A stretch of DNA of 64,000 nt, from positions 1 through 64,000 of the forward strand of contig CAMPDV010002032.1 of NCBI GenBank assembly GCA_946699065.1. Direction: 5' to 3'. Numbering within the stretch: the stretch's first letter is position 1; each line of letters starts with the position of its first letter. The translations under genes and the position numbers were made by a program. Below the pieces are notes generated by a model. That model saw only the letters and a list, made by a program, of their open reading frames with translations. It did not search any database and was not told the DNA's origin. This document shows, one piece after another, positions 9,960 to 21,839 of this stretch. This DNA comes from Loxodes magnus. Lineage: Eukaryota; Ciliophora; Karyorelictea; Loxodida; Loxodidae.

Positions 9960-12018
9960 TAACTAAAAGAGTCTTGAGACATCTTTTCATTGTTGGAATT
10001 ACTTCCTTCAATTAAAGATGTTATAATTTTTTTTAAAGTTTTTCAACTCAAACACTTCCTACTTCATCTTCTTCTTCAGCTTTATTATCTTCGTTATCAG
10101 TTTATTCATTCTAATCTTCCACTTGCTCATCTTTTTTTTTCGTTCTTCTTTTCCTTCCTAATTTTCATTATTCTCTTCATCTTTATCTTGCTCTTTCGCT
10201 TTTTTACCCTTAGTCTCAGAATTTTCTTATTATAAGTTTTTTTCTAATTCAAATAATTCTAATCTCCTTTTAAGTAACATCCTATGGAAAATTTTAATTT
10301 GTAGATCAATGTATTCTAATTTGTTTTTTGGAAATTAATCGATATAATTTGGTCATAGGTTATTAATTTTCTAATGTCGCATTTTCCAATTTTTGCTATT
10401 AACCATTCTCGCATATCTATATAGCAATCGCATTCTAGAATATGTTCAAATTAATCAAATCTCCGCATATACAATGGGAATTCTCAACTAAATAATGTCT
10501 GTCTTAAAGATCCTTGCGAAAGTTGAAACTTTAGGTTCTGAGTTTGTATATACTAATTATTTCTTTTCGATACTATTTATTTAGTATTGGATAGGTAATT
10601 TACGGGAATTATTATTATTATTCTAATTATTCTATAAATAACTTTGCAGTGGGCATCCTTTTTAGTCTTTAATAGTTACTTCATAAAATTTATGTTGAAT
10701 CTTAATTTTAATATATTTTGTAAAAGTATTAAAGCTACTATTATATTCCTAATTATTAATATCTATTTCGTAACTTTCAGATAGTTTTGTTGCTTAATCT
10801 CTATATTAATATCCTTCTTACCAATTGTTCTTAAAAAGGGAATTACTTATTAATTAATTCTTCCAAACTACGCGTGAGTTAATTTATATACTTGATTAGC
10901 TCTTTTAACTTCAATATACTTCTTTATGAGGTCTTTTGTAAGTTTATTATATTTAGAGTCTGGAATAAATGAACCTAATATTACATCTGCATTATATTAT
11001 ATATTGCGTTTAATACATTAGTATTAATCCTCTAAATTATTCCTATCAGATTAAAAAAATTCATTATAAGTTTCAAAAAAAGATTCTTAATATTTTTATC
11101 TGTCAATAGGGTCTTGCAGCCTGCTAATTTTATATTTTCTTTAGGTAATTATGTCCAAATAGAGAATTGTGTTGAAGAGAAAATTTACCATATTTGGTAT
11201 GTAGTCAGTAAATAGTTGGTTATAATGAGCCTAGAAGTTTTCAAATTAATTAATATTCAGGTGATTGTTTATTACAATATAGTCATTGCAATACATAAAA
11301 TCTGTTCCTTTATGTATGCAAATGTTGCTGTTCATATTATTTACTATTCAAGATACTTCTGAATAATAAATTCCTAGAATCTGTTTGTATTATCATAGTC
11401 ATTATTAGGATTATCTCCATAATCTTATAGAGGAGCATTGAAATCTCCCATTAGAATATGTGGGCTATTTGGGAATTGATTAAGTAGCAAATTAATATAG
11501 TCATATGCTTGGTCTTTTATGTTCTCATTTTAGCTATTATCTGGCATGTAACAGGACGTAATAAATATATTATCTAGTTTGGCTATGATAAATCGATTCT
11601 AGGATACATCAATAATATTAGTTTCTTCAATACTACTAAGTTCTTCTTAAATAACTAGACATACACCTCCTCCTTTTCCTGAATTTTTGTAATAAGTCCT
11701 ATAACCTTATATTAATATTGAATGGAAATCTTGTTTTTACCAAGTTTCATTAATTGAAAAAATGTCAATACTATTTTCTCTTATGAATTCTTCTACTTTA
11801 TATAGTTTACTTGCTAATCCATTTATGTTGACATATCCAATCTTAATTTGATTGATGCTACTTCTTTTTTAGTGATTATCTTGATTTAAAATAATTTGTT
11901 TTCCTTATTGATTTAGTTAAAAGTCTCCTTTCCACCCAGGTTCATAAATTAAAATTTCTTTTTTTTATTCACTGATTTCAAGATGAACTTATTTTTTAAT
12001 GTTATTTATTTTAGTCAT
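9960..12018 (-). mobile_element. LINE-2: AP-endonuclease domain, linker and C-terminal finger, RT missing
   Basis: Reading the minus strand from an ATG at 12018, the protein begins M-T-K-I-N-N-I-K-K. It shows the APE-type endonuclease motifs in order: N-I-N-G-L, S-I-N-E-T-W (catalytic Glu), C-Y-M-P-D-N-S, M-G-D-F-N-A-P (about 11431-11452), then D-F-M-Y-C-N-D-Y-I and F-T-D-Y-I-P. A frame change falls near 11345. The pre-RT linker (R-L-Q-D-P-I-D-R-Q-K-Y) runs straight into post-RT sequence (K-R-M-P-T-A-K-L-F) and a C-terminal finger (C-x-C-G..F-E-H-I-L-E-C) with an acidic tail. The polymerase is therefore deleted. An almost identical, further truncated copy is at 46,672-48,125. Confidence 0.75.
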
Positions 12019-13550
12019 AAAATTAAATTATAATATAGAGATATTTTCTGCTATATATCTTTAATAATCTCTTATCAATGTTAATTTTAACTACTTGACT
12101 GTCAATCTATCCTTTATCAAGTTCCTATCAAGTAAAAATTATCTGTTTTAAATTATAGTTTATAAATTAGTTCTTCTTCAAAAGTTAGATAATATAAAGT
12201 CTCTTAGCTATTTTGAATTAACATTGTAATTTTTTATGAAAGCCTAATTTTCTTCCATTTTATTGGTATGTTATTTAGTAGATGGAAAATATGGATCTGG
12301 ATATTTTCTCTTTAATTAATTTATAGAATCTTATTCCAAAGAATTTCTTAAGTATCCTATTTTAGATTTTATGAATGAGAGTTGTTGAAAATCTAAAAAG
12401 ATTATTCACAGAATTTTATGGATAGAAATGTTAAATTGGAAGAAATTTACTACTTAAAACTTTGGATCTATTTCAGATTTTCCATTAAAGTACATTTTTC
12501 TGATGCAACTTTATCAAAAGCTTTGATTTAATTGATTAGTTGCTCATTTAGTTTATCATATTATTTCTACAATTTTATGTATTTAGAATCAATAAAATCG
12601 CACTAAGAAATTTAATCCAAATATAGTAGGTCTGTTCCAGTAGCAGTATCTAAAGTCAAAGTAGCTTTTTGAATTTTTTAATCACTGGATTAAATTTCAA
12701 GCTGTGTGTAATCATTCTATAGTTAAGTTATTTTTTTATATGAAAGAATTTTTAAATTTTTGTATATATTTATTTTTTTACAAATGTAATTAACTTAATA
12801 TGCTTTAATAATCCGATTCTTTAAGTTATAGATTCTATTAAAGATTATTACATAAATCCTATTTTTAAGAATATTTCTTTTCTCATTCAAATTTCAAAAT
12901 TTAAAGTTAGCTTTATAATATTTATACTTAATCAGTTACTTTTTAATTTTAAGATTTCAATTATTAATTATAATTAAAAATATAGTTTAATTCAAGTTCA
13001 ATATTATCAAACTTCTTAAAGTAGTTACCAAATGTTTTGTTATCCAGAAAATTACTATTAGTAGAATGAAATTTATTATTTTAAATATTCCTATTTTGAA
13101 TATAATAATGATTCTTCAGTTTATGTTTGATCCATTTCTAATTTATCTATTGCATATACGCTTCTTAATTTATAAAATCTCTATTGTTAGTTTAAGTTCT
13201 TTATTCAATACATTTTATTATAAAATCTGTTTAAACAGTTATCTCTTTAGAATTGACATAAGTTGTTAATACTGATTATTCGTGAACTCTTATTTACTAT
13301 TTGGATTAAAATGAAAACTAATTCCTCTCAAATTTTTATTGAAAAATGTTCTAAAGTAGTTATTAATTATATTTTACTAAAGAAAGATATTATTTATAAG
13401 TAGCATTATCTAATGAAATTGTTCAGTTTACTCTTCTACTTTAAAATTATTAATAGGTTATTTTTATCTGTTATAATATTTAATTATTTTTTCAATAGCT
13501 TTTCCTAATAATATTATAAGTCAAATTAAATAAGTGTTAAAAAAAAAAAA
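12019..13550 (-). other. Possible coiled-coil ORF1 upstream of LINE-2, then AT-rich spacer
   Basis: On the minus strand at about 12,290-12,690 one frame reads as a Gln/Lys-rich amphipathic helix (K-Y-I-K-L-Q-K-Q-Y-D-K-L-N-E-Q-L), as expected for a LINE ORF1 just 5' of the endonuclease ORF. Other frames in the same place also look protein-like, so the frame is not secure. From 12,700 to 13,550 I see only AT-rich sequence. Confidence 0.3.
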
Positions 13551-14352
13551 ATGGATTAATCTCTTCGACTCTCAAAAAATTAACTTAGAAACCTAAAGAG
13601 AAAAGCGGCAAAAGAAATTTAGAAAAAATAATAACAATAGGAGGAGTCAAGCTCTTCTTCAGAAGGTAAAGTTATGGTAGGATAAATAGAGATAAGTTAG
13701 CCTAAAAACGAAACTAATCAAAAACTTTAAATTTAATTAGACCAAATGTAAAAAGTAATCTCAAATTATGAAGAAACAACTTACAACTTAGGCGAAAAAA
13801 TACGGGAACTAATGAGTAATATAGAAGATTAGAACAACGAATTACTAATACTTAGAAGATAACTTATTTGTAGCAAATTAATAACGGAAGAATAACTCTG
13901 AACTTAATCATAATAAAATTTTAAATACGACACAAAAATGGAAATAGAAAAAATACCAATAGAATTAAAAACAGAATTGAATCCAGAAAAAGAAATGATT
14001 GCTACAAGTTTCATTAAAAGATTAGAAAATATAGAAAATAAATTATCATAAAAAAGAACGAAATAAAGACAATAATACAAACTTTGTTGATGTTGCAAAT
14101 CAAATCAACATATTTTAAAAAACTGTTGATAGTGAAAGAAAATAAACGAATAAGAGCAGAAAAGAACATGGAGACAACTCAATAAACTATGAATAACTCC
14201 AACAGGGATCTACAAATAAAAGCTTTTTGCAAGACCACTTGAACGGTTACAGTGGTAACCTTCCACTTAATAAAAAGGTCGTGGATCACACCCACGTTAA
14301 AAAAGCTGTCCGCAGGAACTGGTTGCAATTCCAGAGAATGCAAAACTCTACT
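13551..14352 (+). CDS. CCHC zinc-knuckle ORF1 (Gag-like), copy 1
   Basis: From the ATG at 13551 the frame is Gln-rich and charged (Q-K-K-Q-Q-Q-Q-E-E-S-S-S-S-S-E-G-K). It runs through helical sequence to a zinc knuckle C-W-C-C-K-S-N-Q-H-I-L-K-N-C at 14085-14126, a perfect C-x2-C-x4-H-x4-C in which the Trp codon is TGA. Downstream are N-E-Q-E-Q-K-R-T-W and L-P-L-N..G-R-G-x-H-P-R segments. Copy 2 at 32,485 is well diverged but keeps the knuckle and these segments. CCHC proteins of this kind are nucleic-acid-binding ORF1/Gag proteins of retroelements. No ORF2 follows directly, and the final part changes frame relative to copy 2. The end is set at the limit of shared sequence; no clear stop is seen. 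Confidence 0.65.
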
Positions 14353-14363
14353 AACTTTAAGTA

Positions 14364-14384
14364 TATTATTATTATTATTATTAA
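14364..14384 (+). repeat. (ATT)7 microsatellite
   Basis: A trinucleotide run sits directly after the zinc-knuckle ORF1, at the point where it stops matching its second copy. It could be a decayed element tail. Confidence 0.8.
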
Positions 14385-14795
14385 ATAAGTGTTACAGGAA
14401 TAATAGTTTAAAAGAAGAATAAAATGCTACGTGTGCAATAAATAACACCAATGAAAATACTGCTACTAACTAAGCGAAATTTAAAGAAAGAATAAATAAG
14501 ATATTTTTAGAAAACTATTTAGGATATATCCAACATAAAGCGGAAACATTTATAGAAAAAAATTCTTTAATTCAAATCTTAATCCTTGGATAAATAATTA
14601 GGAACGCTACACGCAAGATGAAAACTATTCAGAATATTAAAGGATGGTGCGCTAATGAAGTGCTACACCGCCTAACTAAGCCTAGTAGAAATTCAAGACA
14701 AACTAATGGAGACAAGCTGATAGAATAGGTCAGATGGCTGACTACTAAGGCTTTAACAAAGATTTTTAACTTTAACTTTTAACTTTATCTTAAAA
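14385..14795 (+). repeat. Segment shared, inverted, with 45,790-46,190
   Basis: About 400 bp match the reverse complement of 45,790-46,190 with few substitutions, one single-base indel (in a TACTGCTACTA run) and one short divergent patch. Translated, it gives a Trp-containing charged sequence (K-G-W-C-A-N-E-V-L-H-R-L-T-K-P-S-R-N-S). The indel means at least one copy is broken. It ends in a TTTAAC-type short repeat in both places. Probably part of a retroelement ORF; the family is not recognised. Confidence 0.6.
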
Positions 14796-17700
14796 TATTA
14801 GAAAGATACAAAAAATTTGAAAAGAAAACAAGCAAACTATTGAGCTTGATACATAGCTAGAATAAACGAATAAAAGAAATATAGATCTAATCACTAATAT
14901 AGCAAACTATGGTAAATTTATTTACCTAAAGTATTTAAATAGCGTCTTTATTTTGGATATAAGATTGAATAATAGAATATACAAGTTAAAACTTAATTAT
15001 TTATAGTTCACATAACTAATAATTAAAATAAAATTAAGTTAGACTTATAAACTTAGAATAGCAAAAATAAACTTAGAACATTAAAACTAGAGTGAATTTT
15101 TATTTATGAAGAACTAAAGTTTTCCTTTAATTTAATATTATTTTTGATATTAAATATAGTAGCTTAACTAAATCACTTTAATTATCTTTTAACTTTAACT
15201 CATTAAATGCTTTAGATGTAATCTAGCTTAATAACTTTTTTAATTTTAGTTAATCTTAAAATTTTAAAGCCAAATAAAATGGAAAATATTCAGCCAAAAC
15301 TAAAAAACACTTATCTATATCAAAAATAAAGACTAATAAATATTTAAAAAATAAAGAAGAGATGAAAGATGAATCTTTCTATTTAAAATAATCAAATTGA
15401 TAAAAGATTCTTATTCTATAGCACATTTGATTCTTTCGCTCGAAAAAAATACTAGGAGGGTTTTATCTGCGTAAAAAGATCTATAGCTAAAATAGAAAGA
15501 AGAAATTAAGAGATGTCTTTAACGTATCTACTTCTGATTAATCAAGAAGGAAATTACCTTTTAATCCTAAAAAGAATATTCTTAAAAGCACGACATTTCA
15601 GTATTCAGAGCGTGAAAAGAAATGAATTCTGACTACCTTTCAATCAAAAATAAGTATTGAAAAAAGGTGATAAGGTCCGAATATTTTAATCCGAGCAGAA
15701 CTAGTTCAGTGACTTTAAGTATCTTTAAATAGTCATTAAAAAATAAGATTTTTTTAACAAGTTCGATTTCAAGTGTTCTTAATTCCTCACTAGTGATTCA
15801 ACTTAAATAGATTATTTTAGCATAAAAATTTTAATTTTTGTTATATCGAATATCTCCCTAATGATTATTATTCTAAGCCGTTCTATTTTACTAGCTATTT
15901 CTTATTATTTATTTTTTACGCTGCTGCTCAGCTTGTACTAGTAGAAATAGGATTTTAGATAAGGTTTTTAAGTATTCCGAATTTTTTTTTAATTAAAATA
16001 TTTTATTTGTTTATTTAATAAGAACTCTTTTTAATTAAAATTAAATTTATTAATAATCTTCAAAGTATTAAATGATATAAGCAATATAGTTAACTATGTT
16101 TAATTAAGCATTATTTTACTTATTATTATTTTGCTTTATTTATAGTTCTTTGAACAATCGCTTTTATTAATTATTATTATAGCTACTTCTTAAATTAGCT
16201 TCTTTTCGTCACTATTTTAATAATCATACTACCATTTTGCTTTTAAGATTTTAAATTAAAAGAGACAATAAGCTAGCAAGAATATTTATAATTAAGGCTT
16301 TTAATGTGAAGAATGTTAAGATAAAGGCTATCTAAATGCCCGTAAAGGAAAAAAATTGTTGTTTAATGTATAACTTTTTCCCAGATATTTGCCTTTCTTT
16401 GCTTCTTTTTATTTATTTCTTTAATTGGAACTAATGTTTCCCTAGCTTAAGACTTATATCTTATATTTCTTATTAACAATTTTATTAACTGGACAGATTG
16501 CTTTAATCTTTTTTAGCTTAGTTGTACTTTAATTTAGACATAGTGCTCTTAGAAGCGAATATTCTTCTAAATTCTAAGAGATAATATTTATAAACTAGTT
16601 TTCGAATATGTAGTAATTTAGATTTCTAATATTAGATAATTCTATTACTCTATAAAGCTATATAATCTCTGTGGTTAATATTATCTTTGTGCTTATCTAA
16701 CAAATATTTTTATTTTTGCTTTAAAGGTTCATATTTAGCTTTTCCTGGCTTCTTATTTAATACAACCTCTTTTAATATAAAAAAATGTAAATAGTTATTA
16801 AACAACATATAACAAAAAAACCTCATCACTAACACTATTACATCTATATCTTTGATAAGCCAATTTTTTAATTCATACTCAAAGTCTCTAGCATTTACAC
16901 TAAAAAGATAGTAAAAATAAAATTCGTTCGAAAATAAATAAATTAGAACATTTAAATCCTAAACAGAACTTTCATTTAGAAATTCTTCATATGAGCTAAA
17001 TACAAAGAAAAATTTACCAAAAACAGAGCTTTTACAATATAAAAGTAAAATAAAACTTAATAATTAACAAAAGATTAAAATAATAAGTAACCATTTGCTA
17101 AATTAAAAAATTGAAAAACTAAATCTTAATAGAAGTTTAGATACTTTAGTAACTAAGAAAGTTTAAAAGCATGATAATAAAAAAATCTCCTAATAAAGAG
17201 AATAAAAATTCTAAAAATCATAAGAAAAATGAATTTTTAAAAAAATTAAGAAAGTAAATATAAAATAATAAGAGTAAAAATTTCAAACCTATTTTATAGA
17301 TTTAATTATTATAATTTAAAAAAAATCTGTCTCATTCTCATTCTTATATTCATTCCTTTTCTTAATTTAACCTTAAAAATAAATTATCTTTTAAATAATA
17401 AGAAATGAAAACAAGATAAAGGCTTCAACTATGATACATAAGAGAAAAGGATTGAAAATTAAGGCTGTTTAGAAAAAAGACATTTTTGGGGGAAAAAATA
17501 GAAAACTAAAAGTGCCAAAACATAAAGAAAACAACGTATTTTTTTAATTTTAATTTTAATATGACCTATATTCGAAAAAGCACCAAATAAATAACACTTT
17601 TCTTAGATAATTAATTAGAAAGTATCTAAAACATTTTTTTTAATATTAGATAATATGTCTCAATTCGAAAAATTCCTAAAATAAAGAAATTAAAAAAAAT

Positions 17701-18240
17701 AAAAAAATCTATTTGAAAGAATCTTTAAAAAAAGTTAAACATAAAAGAAGCAAAATTAAATAAAAATTAACGATTTTTAAAATAATTGTTTACAATGAAA
17801 ATATTGTATATGTAAACATTAAAAAAACGAAAAAAAAATAATCAATAAATCTATAAATCAAACACCTTATTTTAAAAAAAACACTAATCTAAAAAAATAG
17901 TAGATCCATTAAAAAAAAATAAAGAATACAAAATCTATATGTCAAATCAATAAAAATAAAAAAATTTAAAAATTGAAACGAAGAAAAAAAAAAGATTAAA
18001 AAAGTAGTCATAAAAAAGAATCAAAAAATCTGGAAAAAGTAAAAAAAAAGAAGTATACAAAGAAAAAAAAAAAATTAAAAAGAAAAGAACCAAAAATTAT
18101 GAGAAAAAAATACAGAAAAATACAAAAAAATTAAAAAAAATAAAAAAAATAAAAAAAAAACGTAAATTATATTAACATTTAAAAATATTGAGAATAAAAC
18201 AAATAAAAATTATTTAAGAAAGATGAGTTATAAAGAATAA
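14796..18240. other. AT-rich unique region, one weak ORF candidate
   Basis: Mostly very AT-rich, with A-rich runs from about 17,500 to 18,170. At 15,281-15,960 (+) a frame beginning M-E-N-I-Q-P-K-L reads protein-like (S-F-A-R-K-K-Y-Q-E-G-F-I-C-V-K-R) and the DNA is less AT-biased, but there is no homology or motif to confirm it. The rest shows nothing I can name. Confidence 0.25.
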
Positions 18241-18296
18241 GCCCGGCTATCTCAGTCAGACTCTTAATTTGGTGGGTTTGAGCCCCACGTTGGGCG
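18241..18296 (+). pseudogene. Truncated tRNA-Lys(CTT)
   Basis: The acceptor halves GCCCGGC and GTTGGGC pair, with two G-U pairs. The T arm is complete (GTGGG, loop TTTGAGC, CCCAC) and the anticodon loop CTCTTAA gives anticodon CTT. Against a normal tRNA-Lys(CTT), about 17 nt are missing from the 3' side of the D arm and the 5' side of the anticodon stem, plus part of its 3' side, so it cannot fold as a normal tRNA. A T-run follows directly, as for RNA polymerase III termination. Confidence 0.75.
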
Positions 18297-18324
18297 TTTT
18301 TATTTTTGTCAGTTAATAAAAAGA

Positions 18325-18393
18325 TAATATGAAGACTTGAACTCGGGACTTTCGAGTTATAGTAGAATATTCTAACCACTGGACATTTGAATC
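18325..18393 (-). pseudogene. Degenerate tRNA-like sequence facing the tRNA-Lys fragment
   Basis: On the minus strand a D-arm/A-box sequence (GTCCAGTGGTTAGAAT) and a B-box-like sequence (GAGTTCAAGTC) are spaced as in a tRNA, and the layout resembles tRNA-Glu. The T stem and acceptor do not pair properly, and the loop at the anticodon position reads ATA, which is not a normal Glu anticodon. I treat it as a tRNA pseudogene or the head of a SINE. Confidence 0.45.
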
Positions 18394-20100
18394 TTTTTAG
18401 TGCAAAATTATTTCATATGAGTATCTATAAGGATGTTATTTTTAAAAACAGCAAACTTAGTCATTTTAGTAGTTGTTATAAACTTGAAATCATAAGTTTT
18501 GAAGGCATATTTAAAATGCTCTAATATTTTTAAAAATATTTTCAAATAACATTTATTTAACTAAGATTTTGGTCTAAAAAAAATTTGTAAAAAAAAGATT
18601 TAATCTCAGAATATTTCCTGCCATATACAGTCATCTTTAACTTCCTAAAAAGTAAAAAGTTTAATATAGTTAAAAATAAGCACATCTTTATGGCCCGTTT
18701 TCTTTTGGTATAACTATTACGATGTTTAAGTTGTAAAACTGGTTCAAATATATACAATTTAGTTAAAAAAATATGTGAATATACTTTAGTAATGAAAATC
18801 AGTCGTAAAAGTTAGTGTAGGGTAGAATAAAGTTGACATAGAAACATAAGTTTCTACTATGTGATCGAATGTAAAATTAGTTATTCCAATCTTATCTTCA
18901 GGTTTTTACCATTAGTGATGAAATGAATGCCCGTAACGATTTAAAAATTAGATACTATGTGATGCTCTATGCTATGTATACCACCAAAGTTCAAAACCTA
19001 GCATCCATAACAGAATATACGAATGACAGACTAAAAATATGTGCGACCCGTAGTGACTTTCGTTATACCCTATAAGATAGTCCAATCGATGAACGTTTGC
19101 ATCAAAGATAAAACCAACATATTGACTGAAATAGACTTTATTCACTTTTTGAAACTATCGTTAGATATATCTTTATCTAAAACTTTAATAATAATATATA
19201 GGAAAGCAGTGATCGACGATATTGAAGCCAAGTCAACGATCCAATAAATGAGTCACATTGCCCAAGGAGAAGATACTTTAAAACAGTTGATATTCTGTGC
19301 TATCTACTTTATATCTTCTTAATTAGATATTTCTGGATTTTTATAAATTCCAATAAGATACAATGAGAGGAATACACTTGTGATCCACAGGTAATCAGTC
19401 TTCTTCTTCTGAATTTTCATATTTGATTATAAATAGAGTGATATACCGATTTAGGTGGATCCACGCTAAAAATTTTTTATTTTATTTGCTCGAAGCTAAA
19501 TGTAGGCGGATACTCGTTAGAGCCTTTCCTTTTAATGAAAATAGTTAAATTAATAGTATTAAGTATTTAAAAAGTCTTTAAAATAAAAATAATAAAATGA
19601 CACTTAAAAAAATAAACATCATATGCATTAAAGCTATTCAAATGCATGAGCATAAAACCCTTTTTCCCATCAAATACTATATCATAAACTTATTGATCAT
19701 ATTCCATCATCTTTAATAGCCTTCTTACTGAAATTACTTTTAATAGCTTAGACCATATAGCATTCTTTATACCTTTTTCATAATCCAAGAGACAATTTAA
19801 TTTGTTTCGTTTCATTTTAATTAAAGTATATATTTAAAGGATTAAAAGTAATAAAAAACTGAAAGTATTTAGTTTTGTCTACTTTGGAAAGTTAAATCTA
19901 GTTGGGTTGAAATTGCTTCATCCAAATAAGTTAAACTTCTATATTAACTTTTCTAGATAAGCAGTATACTAGAATTCATTCATTACTATTAGGATTCAGG
20001 TGAGATTGGAAATAGAGGAGGTTAATTCCAAAACAGTCTGTAGTATAATTGATTTGTAAAAGGGTACGCTACAATGAGGAGTTTAATCTAGCAGTAAAAA
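18394..20100. other. Unique region; 18,840-19,550 is less AT-biased and coding-like
   Basis: Between about 18,840 and 19,550 the sequence has far fewer A/T runs and all three plus-strand frames give protein-like text; one includes D-E-M-N-A-R-N-D-L-K-I-R-Y-Y. Without usable stop codons I cannot choose a frame or a product. The remainder shows nothing recognisable. Confidence 0.25.
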
Positions 20101-21839
20101 GATACTAAGAAACTATCTTTAAAAGGGAAGAAAAAAGCAAAAAAAAAATCTAAGCTATAAGATTTAAGGATTAATGAACATGTATATCATTTACTTACCT
20201 AATAAGTAGAATCTGGAGCTTAAAACGAAAAGCATTTGATAGATTTATTTTAAAGCTTTTCGTAAAAGAAAATAGACAACTTCATATTATTCTTTTTTAG
20301 AAGATTTACAATATTGAGGCTAGGAAGTAGATTTACCCTTAATTTAGCTGCTTGCTTATATGAATCAATTAAGATAGTTAAGTTGTTGGTTCAGTTTCTT
20401 TCAGCTTATCTAATTAAAAAATTTATGTTAAAGAAAGAAAAACTAAGTGTAAGAGCGAGGAACTACATATCAATGAGCAGTAAATTGAAATGATTAGAGA
20501 AGAAAGCAAGTTCAAACTGAGCAAAAAACAACTTTAAAGTACTAGTCTTAGAGTTAATAAATTAATTAAAGTATTTAATTGATTATTTATTATATTGGAG
20601 CATTACTAGTTAAATTAATAAATTATTAAGATTACTAGACTCAGCATCTTTAATTAAAGATAATTTAATTCTGTATAATACTTCTTATTTATTATCTTAA
20701 TAAATTAACAAGATACTTTAAACCTTTAAATATACGATATATTTCATTCTAAGCTTTTATTTACAAGAGATTTGCTAATAAGTATCATTAAACTAATTTA
20801 AAAATAAAATTTAGCTTTAATGCTTTTTTATGGTAGTTAATATTTTAGGTTTATTTTAGCTTAGAGATATAAGGAAAATCAAAATAGAGTAAAAAGACCT
20901 AAATTAAGAAAAGGGAAGTTAAGCAGATAGAGTTTTAAAAGATTTGATAGATAATGTTTTCAAGAGACTAAAGTATGAATGTTGTTGTAATTTTGGGTTT
21001 AAATTTATGCCTATTGAATAGTGTAGTGAATGAAGCAGCAAATTCAATCTAAGATATTGCAAAGTTGGAGAAAAAGACAGCAATTTTTTAATTCCTAAGA
21101 ATATAAAAAATAAACTCATCTGAATATTTTTGATTTAAGATAATCAAGAAATTGAAAAACTTAAAGAGTGTGTACAATTATGCTACTTTGAGAATTTAAA
21201 TCTCAAATTATTGCATGAATATTTCAATCTAAATTTTATAAAGGCCATTGGATACTTGTAGTTCTAGAAGGATTTACAATTTTTTGTTTTTTCAAAAGGA
21301 TAATTCTTAGATTTATAAGTTCAAAGTAGACATTTTGGCAACCACTTTAGACATGTACATTTCTCATTTAATCGCAGCTTTTTTATTTAAGAATTTGATT
21401 AATTAAATTTTAGTGACTTCTTTTTTATTCATTTAGAAACACTGGAATTCTATAATTATTAAATTCTTCTGTAAAACTTTTGCTATTTTATTTTATCTTA
21501 AGAAAAACTTGCTAAACCACGCTCAATATCCAATCTGTAACTACTTGAAAGCTTAAATATTTTTTGAAAATCAAGCATGCCTTTTGGTTGCAATTGATTA
21601 TTTTAATTTATTCAGAAAAAAATTGTAATTTAGCGGCTATTTCATTCTAGTTCGTAAGTGATAGTCTTGAATCTTTTAATTAATAAGCTTCAATTTAAGA
21701 TTTAAAACTCTTATCTTGTAGGTTTTATTTTTTCTCACTTTCATTATGTCTATTTAAGTCCTTTCTTATTACTACTAAAGACTGTATTCTTTTTAAATTT
21801 TATAACTAAAGTCAACTAGAATTTCTTGTGACATTCATT
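20101..21839 (+). other. Coding-like unique region upstream of block B
   Basis: Plus-strand frames read with the altered code give a plausible Lys/Gln-rich segment at 20,130-20,560 and, at 20,920-21,800, a longer segment with a cysteine cluster (Y-E-C-C-C-N-F-G-F-K-F-M-P-I-E-Q-C). The best frame changes along the region, which could mean short introns, frameshifts or chance. No family is recognised. Confidence 0.25.

Larger units (their letters stand above)
1..11395 (+). repeat. Segmental duplication, block A
   Basis: Positions 342-9948 match 21,840-31,207 in direct orientation. Positions 1 to about 3,400 match 42,015 to about 45,420 (with a SINE insertion and small deletions there). The whole of 1-11,395 matches the reverse complement of about 58,570 down to 46,672. 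Differences are small indels, the 318 bp SINE (present here, absent in D) and a ~1.65 kb internal LINE deletion (absent from D). The left boundary lies outside the window: C and D share a further ~1.8 kb upstream. Confidence 0.9.

Noticed and set aside
18841-19550. Glycosyltransferase-like start R-P-V-V-T-F-V-I-P-Y
   Set aside because: Only the first ten residues resemble a GT2 protein; no DxD or further motif follows, and the other two frames look just as good.
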